Part shown: in pieces, positions 17,709-26,927 of the stretch
How positions within the stretch are numbered: position 1 is the first letter of the stretch
Layout of the letters: each line of letters begins with the position of its first letter
Origin: CAZRHR01 sp964578885
Lineage (GTDB): Bacteria > Bacteroidota > Bacteroidia > CAIKAF01
Assembly: GCA_964578885.1 (NCBI GenBank)
Contig: CAZOEO010000010.1
Location: forward strand, 51,213 to 115,212
DNA length: 64,000 bases
Direction of reading: 5' to 3'
The notes under the pieces: model-generated
Told to the model about the DNA's origin: nothing
Databases searched by the model: none
Seen by the model: only the letters and a program-made list of their open reading frames with translations
Made by a program: the position numbers and the translations under genes

Positions 17709-19199
17709 TCAATACGTCAAGGTAATGTTTGTCCGGGACACGCCCATCTGGTTATCGCTTCCACAATTGAAAAATCCACCATCATCATGTCCCCAGTCGC
17801 AAAGCCACAGAAAACCGCTGTTATCTACATGACTAAAAAAATCGACCCCATGTTGTGTATCAGTGCCTAAATTCCACGTAACATTCCATGTAGAGGTGGT
17901 GGCATTTGGGTTGCCCATGGTACCAGCCAGACGAAAAACACCGCTTGCATTATAATGAAAGATTTTTCCATTAACGGTGTACAGCACATGACCAAATGCG
18001 TCTTCCTCAGTAGTATGCCAGTTAGTAAGGTTCAGGTGCGTTCCGGCTTGACCGGACACGGTATTATTTATAAAGTTGAAGCGAAGGATTCGTGCCTGAC
18101 CGGCTGATTGGGAGCCCACCATGGCCATGTCTACACCATCTGAAATAAGGTAAAAGTTATTCCCGGTACTATTGAACCAGGAAGGTGTAAGACCCAAGGA
18201 AGCCATGGTCACGGTTTGACTTCCCCAAACCACGTTTCCATTTTGCCAGTCGAACCAAATCACCTGATTGACTCCGGGAAAAGGGAGGGGACGGGCATCT
18301 GTACCTATGCCGGAAGGTCTTGGTGAAAGTGCAGAGCTGGCTGTGTTAGCCGTTCCATTTCGGTCGATCGACATAAAACTGCCGTTGGTAGAGTTGGTAT
18401 TCCCCGTAGCAATGCGATTCTCCAGGTTACTCCACATCAGGTAGGAATCGTGATCGTCATTGGAAAAATTGAAGAGACAGGTTCTGTTGGAGAGCGAAAG
18501 ACTGCCGGAAAGTTGAAAAATGGATGCCCAACCGCCGCCATCGGAAGTCATGTCACAGAAAGAATTGAAAGGAGCAACACCACCAGGACCATCGGGATCG
18601 ATATTGTAAATTCCCGTGACCAGGGACGGGTTCGCCGCTTTAAGCGTAGAACAATTCCGATTCGTCTGAAGCGTCACCTGCAAGGTATCGAAGAACATAC
18701 AACCAGCAGAGTCAGCCATGGCGGTTACCTGAAAGGTATTTCCTGAATTAAATGTAACAGAAGGATTTGCGCTCGTGCTGGTGGCTGGCGTTCCTCCCGG
18801 AAAAGCCCATTGGTAAGAAGCCCCTGCAATATTGGCCGCAAAAGAAACTGGAATACCGCTAAAAATGGAAGACGAGCCTGAAATAAATGAACGGTTGCTA
18901 TTGGGACAATCGCAAATCCAAGAACGCCAACCGGCCTGAGGCATAAATATCTGCAAACAGTTGGACGTCGTATTATAAATGACCAATCCCGGCGCCGGAC
19001 TTACAAGGGTATTACGTTCTGTTTGGGTGAGCCTTGGTAAAAGAAGACCTCCGGAAGCACTACGGAGTTCCAGCAAACTAGAAGGATCGGGCACGCCCGC
19101 CTGATCGGCAATAAGTACCCTTTGCGCTTTTACATCCTGATGTAAACAAACAGCGAATGCAATGAAAAAGAAACTTATGGAATTAAACAATGACTTCAT
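17709..19199 (-). CDS. Secreted protein with PKD-like and fibrinogen-like domains
   Basis: A 496-aa protein with a signal peptide (cut near VKA-Q). Residues 39-95 have a module common in Bacteroidota surface proteins (LLELRSASGGLLLPRLTQT, then GLVIYNTTSN). A PKD-like domain spans about 105-177 (YQWAFPGGTP). A fibrinogen-related C-terminal domain starts near Cys183, with the hallmark FCDMTSDGGGWASI at about 214-227. There is no T9SS sorting domain; it ends RTNITLTY. Fibrinogen-like domains often bind sugars or cell surfaces, so an adhesin or lectin role is possible (inference). The N-terminal module is also found in the gene at 31784. Confidence 0.8.
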   Translation of the reverse strand: MKSLFNSISFFFIAFAVCLHQDVKAQRVLIADQAGVPDPSSLLELRSASGGLLLPRLTQTERNTLVSPAPGLVIYNTTSNCLQIFMPQAGWRSWICDCPNSNRSFISGSSSIFSGIPVSFAANIAGASYQWAFPGGTPATSTSANPSVTFNSGNTFQVTAMADSAGCMFFDTLQVTLQTNRNCSTLKAANPSLVTGIYNIDPDGPGGVAPFNSFCDMTSDGGGWASIFQLSGSLSLSNRTCLFNFSNDDHDSYLMWSNLENRIATGNTNSTNGSFMSIDRNGTANTASSALSPRPSGIGTDARPLPFPGVNQVIWFDWQNGNVVWGSQTVTMASLGLTPSWFNSTGNNFYLISDGVDMAMVGSQSAGQARILRFNFINNTVSGQAGTHLNLTNWHTTEEDAFGHVLYTVNGKIFHYNASGVFRLAGTMGNPNATTSTWNVTWNLGTDTQHGVDFFSHVDNSGFLWLCDWGHDDGGFFNCGSDNQMGVSRTNITLTY

Positions 19200-19580
19200 G
19201 GGTATCTTTTTACATGGTAAAGATAGACAAACCCCAAACGGCGCTCAAAAAAAAACATGCAAATAAAACGATGGAGCCAGGGTATCTCTCACAGATGCTG
19301 AACCTGAAAAACGGAAAAAATCATCTCATGCCATGAACTCATTTTCAGAGGTTCATTGGCCACCGTGTCTCACTATCGGGCAAAAAAGAATCGTCATATG
19401 GTTTATGTGTCGTTTAAAACGAGAAGCTACAAATGTTGCATTCATAGACATGTCTGCACGAGGTGAAACGAGGAATTGACTCTTCACCCTTTTCATTATA
19501 AAGAATAAAGGAAAACTGGCCTAAGGGCACAAAAAAAGCCGCCCCTGGATTGGGAGCGGCTTTTGAGGAATGAATTAATA
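19200..19580. other. Intergenic region between the fibrinogen-like gene and the large adhesin
   Basis: This stretch of about 380 bases holds the adhesin terminator at 19531-19565 and, at its other end, a TATCTTTA sequence (19218-19225, minus) that is one base from the -7 consensus, 19 bases upstream of the fibrinogen-like gene. The middle part shows no gene, tRNA or repeat that I can support. Confidence 0.5.
19531..19565 (-). terminator. Rho-independent terminator after the large adhesin
   Basis: On the minus strand AAAAGCCGC pairs with GCGGCTTTT around a short interior mismatch, followed by a run of seven T. It lies about 16 bases past the stop of the adhesin gene. Confidence 0.9.
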
Positions 19581-22500
19581 TCAGTTGAGTTTAATCACCT
19601 GAGTAATGTTCACATCTCCATTGCTATTACGCACATGTACGAAATAGGTAGAAGTGGCGGTGCCGAAGAATTCAGGACCGAGGTCGATTCTGGAGCTTCC
19701 GGAAGGCAAGGAAATGTTTCCGGTGCGACCAGTAAGACGACCCATCATGTCATATACTTCGATAGAGATGTCGTCGGCCTGAGTTAAGGCTACATCTACA
19801 CCTGTAGTAGCGAAGAATGGGTTAGGATAAACCACAATGGCATCCTTTCCGTCGATGGTAGCATAACCCATGGTGAAGTTCTGAACAGAAGATCCGCAAG
19901 AGTTGCTTACGGTAAGCACAACAGGATAAGAACCTGCTGAAGCGTAGGTGTGTGTGGTGTTTACACCAGATCCTGTGTTGCCATCACCGAAATCCCAGGA
20001 GTAGTTGGTTGCTCCGGTAGAAGCCGCTGCGTTGAAACCGTAGGTAAGGTTACCAAGGCTGGAAGTGGTGAAAGAAGCCGTTGGATTGGTTTCTACCACT
20101 ACGCTTTGTACAGAGGTGTTCTGACAACCATTGGCAGACACGGTGTATGTAACGTTGTAGCTACCTGGACCTACTGAAGGGTTAAAGGTAGTTCCAACAA
20201 CACCGGTTCCGCTAAAGCTTCCACCGCTGGTCGTAGGCGTCATTGTTACTGCACCGCTGGTGGCACAAAGTGGGTTTTGTACCGTAAAGCTGGCATTGGG
20301 AAGTGGAGTTACGTTGATCACGGCCGTATCGCTTGAAGAGCAACCGTTTTGAGTTAAAGCGTACACCACTTGCACTTGACCCACACCAGGAATGGAAGGG
20401 TTAAATGTGCCGGCAGAACCTACACCGTTTCCGCTCCACACACCTCCGGTTGGGTTAGCCAACATTTGCACCGGGCTGGCGTTTGCACAAACCACACCTG
20501 GGATAGAGGTAATGTTTACAACGGGTACAGTGTTCACTGTAATGTTCTGAGTAGAAGTATTAGAACAACCATTCACCGTGATGCTATATGAAACGGGGAT
20601 AGCACCTGGGCTTACTGCAGAAGGATCGAAAACTCCGTTGGAGCTTCCCACACCACTACCCGACCAAGTTCCACCAGCTGTAGCTGGAACGAGGGTTACC
20701 GGGGATCCGTTGCTGCAAAGAATGCCTGGACTTGTAAAAGACGCGTTTGGAAGGGTACCTACAGGAACAGAAAGCGTGTTGGTACCAGTACAGCCGTTAC
20801 CATCGGTTACGGCATAAGTTACAGTATATGTACCCGGACCACCGGCTACAGTTGGGTCAAAGGTACCAGTTGATGCGCCGGTAATACCGGGGCCGGACCA
20901 TGAACCATTCGCTGGAGTAGCAGAAAGGGTAATCGGGTTGGAAGTACCACAAATGCTGGGCACGTTGCCAAAAGCAATTACAGGGGCAGGGTTCACTGTA
21001 ATAGATTGGCTAGCGGTGTTCTGACATCCGTTTGCAGCAATCGTGTAAGTGATAGATACGGGACCTGAGCCTGCCACAGCCGGGTCGAATGTACCTGCAC
21101 TACCATTGGTAATACCAGTTCCTGAGAATGTCCCGCCCGGGGTGGTGGGGGTAAGCGTTACAGGAGTTCCGTTAGAGCAAACTGCACCAGAAGTAGCAAA
21201 ACTTGCATCTGGTAAAGTGTTTACTGTAATCTGAATAGTGTCAGCGTTTGAACAGTTGTTAGAATTGGTTAATGCGTAAATCACAGAAACGGTTCCAACA
21301 CCTGCAGTAGATGGGCTAAACTGCCCGGTAGATGCATTGGTGATACCGGTTCCGGTCCAGGTTCCACCAGCAGTGGCGGCCTGAAGCGTAACGGCGTTAC
21401 CACCCACACACAATACACCCGGAGGAGTAATGGTGGTGTTTGGCAAAGGATTCACCGTAATGGTGACTACGTTAGACGTGTCCGTACAAATACCATTGTC
21501 ATGCACGACAAAGTAGGTTCCACCTACTGTAGCCTGAATGGTATCTGTATTATTCTGTGCCAATGGCAGGCTCACCCCGTTTGCATGCCAGTCATAGGAA
21601 ACAGAATTAACCGTAGACGCCAGTGAAACTGTATTTCCCTGGCAAACCGTTGTGGCAGAAATAGCGGCAATTCCAGTAGAAATAGAGTTAATGGTTAGCG
21701 CCCATGGACGGTTGCTAAAGTTAGAAACGTTGGACAAAGTCAGCGTAGACAAAGTCGGAGAAGCGTTGCTTGCTAAAACGGCACCTGCTTGTGGCTGCCA
21801 TTGTGCAAGTTGAAAATTCGCTAAACCTACGTAGTTTGAATCCGCTTGGTTGTCAAAATAAAAACGCAAGTCGGCATTAGATGAGCCGGCTGGGCGAGAT
21901 ACTTTGTGGAACCAGTAGTCATTTACATAACATGCTGGAGCTACCGCGTTGAACGTAAAAGCAGAGTCATTGTTTCCAGAGTAATTCAGGAAGCCGACTG
22001 CATACGTATTGGCGTTAGCGTTGGCTGGCGTAATGTCCATTGGACGGTAGCGCGTTACACCCTGGCTGCTACCCATTGGGAAAGCGTAGGCATTTGCGGT
22101 GTTGGTAGCTCTTGCAAGCGTTCCAACTGAATCCGTAGCAACGAAGCCAGTGGTACGGGTAATCGCATTGGTAGCAGCGTTGGTCACTGAAAGGGTAAAG
22201 TTACCCGCGTTCAGTTCGCAATCGGCCAAAGCCAAGCGATGCGTCACCTGTGCGTTTACGTTAAGGGTTTTTACACTTGCATTGGCCAGCGTAAGGCGGG
22301 CGAAATGCGTTGGTGTAGTACCCTGAATGGCCTGGGTGGTACCACCAAGAACAACAACACCGGTGTCACCGGGGACAAACACGTTATTCGACGCGTTGTT
22401 TTCCCAGTCACCAGTGACCGTAATGGTTCCCCGATGGGTCACCTGTCCGGTTCCTTGGTTGGTAAATCCGCCTTGCACATAAATATGCGCACCAGGCTCA

Positions 22501-22613
22501 ACAAATACAGAGGCGCCGTTGTAGAACACCTGCTGCGCGGTAGACCACGGGACAATGCCTATCCAGGCCAAAAGTCCCGTGACCACTACCTTTCCGGTAA
22601 TGATCCGTTTCAT
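19581..22613 (-). CDS. Large T9SS adhesin with six Ig/PKD-like repeats
   Basis: A 1010-aa surface protein counted from the ATG at 22613, which gives a clean signal peptide (MKRIITGKVV..STAQ); the frame is open to 22673. Residues 30-300 are a beta-rich N-terminal region (QVFYNGASVFVEPGAHIYV). Six tandem repeats of 75-78 aa follow at about 390-844, each with a cysteine pair and the pattern GGT(W/F)SG(T/P)G(I/V). A PKD domain is at 845-912 (YSWDFGDGNTGSG), and a T9SS type A sorting domain at 925-1010 (VVYPNPFFATTG). It is expected to be exported by T9SS and anchored or released at the cell surface. It lies 107 bases downstream of the small-paralogue operon. Confidence 0.9.
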   Translation of the reverse strand: MKRIITGKVVVTGLLAWIGIVPWSTAQQVFYNGASVFVEPGAHIYVQGGFTNQGTGQVTHRGTITVTGDWENNASNNVFVPGDTGVVVLGGTTQAIQGTTPTHFARLTLANASVKTLNVNAQVTHRLALADCELNAGNFTLSVTNAATNAITRTTGFVATDSVGTLARATNTANAYAFPMGSSQGVTRYRPMDITPANANANTYAVGFLNYSGNNDSAFTFNAVAPACYVNDYWFHKVSRPAGSSNADLRFYFDNQADSNYVGLANFQLAQWQPQAGAVLASNASPTLSTLTLSNVSNFSNRPWALTINSISTGIAAISATTVCQGNTVSLASTVNSVSYDWHANGVSLPLAQNNTDTIQATVGGTYFVVHDNGICTDTSNVVTITVNPLPNTTITPPGVLCVGGNAVTLQAATAGGTWTGTGITNASTGQFSPSTAGVGTVSVIYALTNSNNCSNADTIQITVNTLPDASFATSGAVCSNGTPVTLTPTTPGGTFSGTGITNGSAGTFDPAVAGSGPVSITYTIAANGCQNTASQSITVNPAPVIAFGNVPSICGTSNPITLSATPANGSWSGPGITGASTGTFDPTVAGGPGTYTVTYAVTDGNGCTGTNTLSVPVGTLPNASFTSPGILCSNGSPVTLVPATAGGTWSGSGVGSSNGVFDPSAVSPGAIPVSYSITVNGCSNTSTQNITVNTVPVVNITSIPGVVCANASPVQMLANPTGGVWSGNGVGSAGTFNPSIPGVGQVQVVYALTQNGCSSSDTAVINVTPLPNASFTVQNPLCATSGAVTMTPTTSGGSFSGTGVVGTTFNPSVGPGSYNVTYTVSANGCQNTSVQSVVVETNPTASFTTSSLGNLTYGFNAAASTGATNYSWDFGDGNTGSGVNTTHTYASAGSYPVVLTVSNSCGSSVQNFTMGYATIDGKDAIVVYPNPFFATTGVDVALTQADDISIEVYDMMGRLTGRTGNISLPSGSSRIDLGPEFFGTATSTYFVHVRNSNGDVNITQVIKLN

Positions 22614-22720
22614 ACTATGATTTAATTGGTGTGGTTGCAACTGTTTTATTTTTATACGGTGGTGAAGCACCATAGGGGTTAAAGATAGTGAATTCTATAT
22701 ATCTTTTAAAAAATTAACGC

Positions 22721-23248
22721 CTATTTGCTTACGTCATATTCGAGAATTTCAAACGTATACATAGGGGTCGACTGATCTTCTGAAACAAGCGACGCCTCGG
22801 CCGAAAAAGAAGGAGTGGTTAAAACCTCTCCCGCGTTTAACGGTCGTTCAAAACGAATGCTCGTGACCAGAATCTGATATTCTCCCATTCCGCCTGAAAC
22901 GGTCACTTTTCTTACTTCCCAGCGTTTGCCCTCCGGAACCTTAAAACTAGTCCCTACAAAACCAGAAAATGTTTTAACCTCGGCTTTACTTTCTCCCGAA
23001 ATAAGACCACGAGCAGAAGATCCTTCCCGGGATAAACGCTCCTGCGTATCACGTATCCGTTTGTTCCAATCTTCCATGACCGCCTGGTCAATGGTCCCTT
23101 TGGTCTGAAGCTCCGTCTGAATCCACTGCTGCAAACTGTCGATTTTCGCCTGAACTTCCGGATGAACACCCTGGGCAAAACCACCCTGAACACTCAGAAA
23201 TATAAAGCTAAAGATCAATACAATACGCATGATTTCCCGCTTTATCAT
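22721..23248 (-). CDS. Divergent last member of the small secreted paralogue operon
   Basis: A 175-aa protein with a signal peptide (cut near GFA-Q). A helical, charged stretch follows (HPEVQAKIDSLQQWIQTELQ to about residue 75; probably coiled coil). The C-terminal half resembles the paralogue family: FKVPEGKRWEVRKV parallels TVPAGKVWKVESV, and FEILEYDVSK parallels SVIEFNIIP. It starts one base after the stop of the previous paralogue, so it is the nineteenth related gene of the operon. The invariant terminal proline is missing. The helical insert suggests a different position in an assembly (inference). Confidence 0.75.
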   Translation of the reverse strand: MIKREIMRIVLIFSFIFLSVQGGFAQGVHPEVQAKIDSLQQWIQTELQTKGTIDQAVMEDWNKRIRDTQERLSREGSSARGLISGESKAEVKTFSGFVGTSFKVPEGKRWEVRKVTVSGGMGEYQILVTSIRFERPLNAGEVLTTPSFSAEASLVSEDQSTPMYTFEILEYDVSK

Positions 23249-23249
23249 T

Positions 23250-23810
23250 TTATGGTAAAATATTAAATTCTATAATGCTCACTAAAATAGAATTGGAGAC
23301 GGAACCGGTCTGAACCGGGCCATCGCATTCCATATAATATGTAGGCGATGATCCGCCAGAATAGTCTCTCACATAATAAGGTGTGCCGACCGGCAAATTG
23401 ATACTATTCACACATGGCGTGGAAGAGATGGAAACGGTAGTAGAAGCTGGTAACCACATAGGTTTCTGTGCATCCACCATGGTTTTTGAACCATTTATCA
23501 CCAAAACATTATTAGAGGTAGCACAACGGTACTTATCCACATACTGAAGGGTTCCACTGCTTCCACTCGTAGCACCCGTACAAGGATTGGGATTGGTTGC
23601 ACTCCAGGTAGGTGTAGTGGTCGTGTATGGCTGATAATAAATGCCACCACTCAATCCATTGGCTTCAATTTTCCAAACCTTTCCGGCAGGAACCGTCACC
23701 TGTCCACTTGCCTTATTCACAAGCAACACCCGGTTAAACTGAAGGGTTCCTTGTCCAAAGGCTGCTCCTAAGGACAAAAGCAGTCCCAAACTCATCATAA
23801 TATGCTTCAT
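23250..23810 (-). CDS. Array paralogue 18: small secreted protein, long four-cysteine type
   Basis: A 186-aa exported protein, last of the eighteen. The signal peptide is cut near AFG-Q, and the mature protein starts GTLQFNRVLLV. The family motifs are VTVPAGKVWKIEA, KPMWLPASTTV and the C-terminus SIIEFNILP. It belongs to the long subgroup with paralogues 6, 12 and 13, which share NPC(T/D)G, two more cysteines and a cysteine before GP (here CDGP). It overlaps the preceding gene by ATGA. Its stop codon is followed after one base by the divergent gene ending at 22721. Function unknown. Confidence 0.8.
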   Translation of the reverse strand: MKHIMMSLGLLLSLGAAFGQGTLQFNRVLLVNKASGQVTVPAGKVWKIEANGLSGGIYYQPYTTTTPTWSATNPNPCTGATSGSSGTLQYVDKYRCATSNNVLVINGSKTMVDAQKPMWLPASTTVSISSTPCVNSINLPVGTPYYVRDYSGGSSPTYYMECDGPVQTGSVSNSILVSIIEFNILP

Positions 23811-24295
23811 GGCAATACGTTAAATTCAATAATACTGATAAAAATCTGTGGAGAATCGGTTTCCATGGTACTGCCTGCGGGCAACCAAATGGGTAAAATA
23901 TTGGGGTTGGCGGCAATGTTGTAAAAACCCCAGCCATACGTCGTATAATTACTCCAAAGTGAGGTACATGCAGCATCTGAATATAAGGCCTCACTGGTTA
24001 AAAACTCTGGAAACCAACGCCTTTCACTAAACACCCGGTTTCCATTTATCCGAAAAGAAGTACCAACATAGTCGATAAATCTTCCTGTACATGCGGAACT
24101 GGTTAAGTGCTCATTCACAACGCAGGGAATACAAATTCGGTCCGTACCCCAAACGGCCTCTACCTTCCACACTTTTCCGGCAGGCACCGTCTGCAAAACA
24201 TTGGTCACTACAAATACGCGATTGAACTGCAAGGTTCCTTGCCCAAAAACCAATCCGCTGCAGAGCAAGCCAATCCAAAATCCTAATATTCTCAT
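23807..24295 (-). CDS. Array paralogue 17: small secreted protein
   Basis: A 162-aa exported protein counted from the ATG at 24295, which overlaps the previous stop by ATGA; the frame is open to 24415 but that would run through the upstream gene. The motifs are QGTLQFNRVFVV, TVPAGKVWKVEAV, LPIWLPAGSTM and SIIEFNVLP. It is closest to paralogue 7 (the two share AGKVWK followed by (E/T)AV(W/Y)G and NxLP(I/V)WLPAG). It contains several cysteines, including ICIPC, that may form disulfides. Confidence 0.8.
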   Translation of the reverse strand: MRILGFWIGLLCSGLVFGQGTLQFNRVFVVTNVLQTVPAGKVWKVEAVWGTDRICIPCVVNEHLTSSACTGRFIDYVGTSFRINGNRVFSERRWFPEFLTSEALYSDAACTSLWSNYTTYGWGFYNIAANPNILPIWLPAGSTMETDSPQIFISIIEFNVLP

Positions 24296-24675
24296 GGTAC
24301 TACTGTAAATTCGATGACAGAAATCTCGCCGACATTGCTTCCCGCCGCCAAACTCGTTCCGGCAGGAATCCACAATGGAAAATGTCCAATATTTCCTTGA
24401 TAAGCAGAGTTCCAATATCCTGTTAAAAAGGAAGAAACGCCCACAGGTCTGTTATTACCATTGATAACTAAGTTATAAATATGCCCCTCTGTTACGCCCG
24501 AACTACCGGAATATCTGGAAAAAACGGTTGGGAAAAACCCTTCAATTTTCCACACTTTTCCCGCAGGAACTGTCTCTACTACAGTAACTAATTTCACCTG
24601 TGAAAACTGAAGGGTCTGTGCACTTAAAGAAGCGCAAAAAACCACCATCCCAAAAAATAATCTCTTTATCATCAT
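24292..24675 (-). CDS. Array paralogue 16: small secreted protein, shortest type
   Basis: At 127 aa this is the shortest member, close to the family core. The signal peptide ends LSA-Q, the mature start is TLQFSQVKLV, followed by ETVPAGKVWKIEG, FPLWIPAGTSL and SVIEFTVVP. The mature protein has no cysteine, so disulfides are not essential to the fold. It starts with ATGATG overlapping the previous stop and ends in an ATGA overlap with the next gene. Confidence 0.8.
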   Translation of the reverse strand: MMIKRLFFGMVVFCASLSAQTLQFSQVKLVTVVETVPAGKVWKIEGFFPTVFSRYSGSSGVTEGHIYNLVINGNNRPVGVSSFLTGYWNSAYQGNIGHFPLWIPAGTSLAAGSNVGEISVIEFTVVP

Positions 24676-25430
24676 GGCTGTATATTAAATTCAATGACCG
24701 ACAAGCCCCGTACATTTCCACCAGCCTGCAAGGTTTGTCCTGCACCTAGCCAAAATGGAAAAGAGGTAGAAATCTGCGGACGAACACGGTCCATTCTCTC
24801 TACCGCAGCGGTACTTCCGGAACTGCCTACATAGTTGTTTCCTGCACTACCAGAACCGTAGTTGCCGCAACATCCAGGCGCACCACTGTAGGTATTCACA
24901 ATCTGAGCCCCGTTGGATAAATTCACAACGACCCGAAATTCCCAGTCGCTCCCTCCTGCAGAGGAACCTTGAAGAAAATTCCAGAATGCCCAGCGATCAA
25001 TCTCATTGTTGCCCGGTGAGGGTGGAACATGGGTGGCAAGGGTGGACCAGTTGGTATTCGTGGAAATAGGCGTAGAATACACCTGATCGATCACCTGACC
25101 GCCGCCCGTTCCAACAATCCGCAGCCGAACACTTGCTGTACCTGTTACACTTGCTGCCCGACCCTGAATTTGAATGCTGACCACATTTTCCCAACGCGAC
25201 ACATTGTACGAATCGTACCCCATCACAATGGTATCCGTATTCACCCGAAACCATGGAGAAACCCTGATGCCCTGAGATAAACCCAACAAAGCGGACTCCA
25301 CTTTCCACACTTTTCCCGCAGGAACAGTTTCCTGAGCCGTCACCAATTTTACCTGGTTAAACTGAAGCGTACCCTGGGCCATGGCCTGCAGACCTACACC
25401 CAAAGAAAGAAGGAACAAGGTATTTTTCAT
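24672..25430 (-). CDS. Array paralogue 15: small secreted protein with a large insertion
   Basis: The longest member (252 aa). The core motifs TLQFNQVKLV, ETVPAGKVWKVES, FPFWLGAGQTL and SVIEFNIQP lie at the ends, so about 120 residues are inserted in the middle. The insert is beta-rich, ends in a glycine-rich stretch and contains CCG (APGCCGNYGSG), also found in paralogue 11 (GFNGCCGGG). An insertion between conserved core strands is what an elaborated loop, perhaps a binding face, would look like (inference). Confidence 0.8.
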   Translation of the reverse strand: MKNTLFLLSLGVGLQAMAQGTLQFNQVKLVTAQETVPAGKVWKVESALLGLSQGIRVSPWFRVNTDTIVMGYDSYNVSRWENVVSIQIQGRAASVTGTASVRLRIVGTGGGQVIDQVYSTPISTNTNWSTLATHVPPSPGNNEIDRWAFWNFLQGSSAGGSDWEFRVVVNLSNGAQIVNTYSGAPGCCGNYGSGSAGNNYVGSSGSTAAVERMDRVRPQISTSFPFWLGAGQTLQAGGNVRGLSVIEFNIQP

Positions 25431-25825
25431 GGGATAATATTAAATTCTATCACACTGATTTTATTATTACAAATTCCGCCAGACAACGTAGCACCAGCCG
25501 GCAACCAAATGGGAAGTTTGGTTTGCATGTAAAAATAATCACTCGTAAATCCTGTTCCACCCACCAATTCACCGGCTTTGGTAGGTACGCCATCTACTAT
25601 AATGGAATAAGTTCGCCTCTGATTTTCATTGCAATTGGCATTGCCTTGAATGACAAAAGGAGAAGCATCCTGAGGAATATTATAAATCACAGATTCCACT
25701 TTCCACACTTTTCCGGCAGGAACGGTCTCCTGTGTGGTCACCAATTTCACACGGTTAAATTGTAAAGAACCTTGTCCCCAAAGACTTCCAACAGAAAGAG
25801 AAAGGACGATGATAAAAAATTTCAT
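25427..25825 (-). CDS. Array paralogue 14: small secreted protein, two-cysteine type
   Basis: A 132-aa exported protein: signal peptide cut near LWG-Q, then GSLQFNRVKLV, ETVPAGKVWKVESVIYNIP, LPIWLPAGATLSGGIC and SVIEFNIIP. It forms a clear subgroup with paralogues 2 and 3 (132-133 aa), which share one mid-protein cysteine and one after SGG/DGG, probably a disulfide. The three are not adjacent, so copies have moved or others were inserted between them. Joined to both neighbours by ATGA overlaps. Confidence 0.8.
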   Translation of the reverse strand: MKFFIIVLSLSVGSLWGQGSLQFNRVKLVTTQETVPAGKVWKVESVIYNIPQDASPFVIQGNANCNENQRRTYSIIVDGVPTKAGELVGGTGFTSDYFYMQTKLPIWLPAGATLSGGICNNKISVIEFNIIP

Positions 25826-26373
25826 GGCTGTATGTTAAATTCTATCACAGAAATGATATAAGCATTGGGCACAGGTGTTCCGGCCGTAATGGACAGCGGT
25901 CCGCATAAGTAGTTACCCAGTTGGGTGTCGTAATAAGGCAGCGCGCCTAACGAAACGTTGACCTGATTCACACAATTGGTGCCGGGCACCGTAAGCACAG
26001 TAGATGCGGGTAACCAAACCGGCTGCTGACTATTGAAATTGTACTTATACCCATTGACTAGTAAAGGAGCCAGAGGCCGGCAAGTTGTGTACACCAGATA
26101 TGCATAGTTTGTATTGCCGGAAACAGCACCAGTACAGGGATTGGGACTTCCTGTACTCCAGGTAATGTTGCTATAGGTCGGATTAAAGGCAGACACAAAA
26201 CTTCCCTGAGAGGAAACGGCTTGTTCAATTTTCCACACTTTTCCAGCAGGAACCGTATAGGGACTCTGACTGTGGTCTAACAACAAAACACGATTGAATT
26301 GTAATGTTCCCTGGGCAGAAGCCCATCCGGATACCGCAACCGCCATTAAAACAAATAAAGAACGCACCATCAT
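25822..26373 (-). CDS. Array paralogue 13: small secreted protein, long four-cysteine type
   Basis: A 183-aa exported protein of the long subgroup. The motifs are GTLQFNRVLLLD, YTVPAGKVWKIE, NPNPCTGAVSG, QPVWLPASTVL, YLCGPLS and SVIEFNIQP. The four mature cysteines align with those of paralogues 6, 12 and 18. It is adjacent to its subgroup partner, paralogue 12, consistent with local duplication. The start is ATGATG; both junctions are ATGA overlaps. Confidence 0.8.
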   Translation of the reverse strand: MMVRSLFVLMAVAVSGWASAQGTLQFNRVLLLDHSQSPYTVPAGKVWKIEQAVSSQGSFVSAFNPTYSNITWSTGSPNPCTGAVSGNTNYAYLVYTTCRPLAPLLVNGYKYNFNSQQPVWLPASTVLTVPGTNCVNQVNVSLGALPYYDTQLGNYLCGPLSITAGTPVPNAYIISVIEFNIQP

Positions 26374-26927
26374 GGGATTACATTAAATTCGATAAGAGAA
26401 ACTAAAATGGAATTGGTCACAGGCGTACTTGACGTATAACTCACAGGACCACAAAGATAAGTGCCATAATAATTATCAAAATATGGCACTCCCGCCGGAA
26501 CAGATATGGTGGCGGTATGATTACAATAGGTCCCATACAGCTGAATGGTGGCGCCGGCAGGAAGCCAAACCGGAGCAGAAGGAGTGAAATTGTGGTTCAC
26601 CCCATTGATGACCACCTGCGTTGGGAAAGACCGACAAAGGCTAGAATTTAGGGATTGCACGTTGCTTGTACCAGAACTTGCGCCCGTGCAGGGATTTGTG
26701 CTGCTGGCCGACCAAGTGATATTAAAATTGGCACTGGGCGGTGTCGCATAAATGCTTCTGCTGGTAGAAATATTCTCAATTTTCCAAACTTTCCCTGCTG
26801 GAACAGTGTACGTGGGTGTGGAGGCATCCAATACCCGGACTTGATTAAACTGTAGCGTCCCCTGTCCGTACAAAACGGATGCGCCAATCCATGACAAGGA
26901 TAAAAATATTGAAAAGAGATATTTCAT
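26370..26927 (-). CDS. Array paralogue 12: small secreted protein, long four-cysteine type
   Basis: A 185-aa exported protein: signal peptide cut near LYG-Q, then GTLQFNQVRVLD, YTVPAGKVWKIENIS, NPCTGASSG, APVWLPAGATI, YLCGPVS and SLIEFNVIP. A member of the long subgroup (6, 12, 13, 18). Its ATG shares one base with the TGA of paralogue 11 (TGATG), so coupling is kept even where the 4-base overlap is not. Confidence 0.8.
   Translation of the reverse strand: MKYLFSIFLSLSWIGASVLYGQGTLQFNQVRVLDASTPTYTVPAGKVWKIENISTSRSIYATPPSANFNITWSASSTNPCTGASSGTSNVQSLNSSLCRSFPTQVVINGVNHNFTPSAPVWLPAGATIQLYGTYCNHTATISVPAGVPYFDNYYGTYLCGPVSYTSSTPVTNSILVSLIEFNVIP

Noticed and set aside
20578..22625. Several plus-strand frames inside the 1010-aa adhesin
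   Set aside because: They arise from the repetitive, GC-biased codons of the adhesin repeats and have no independent support.
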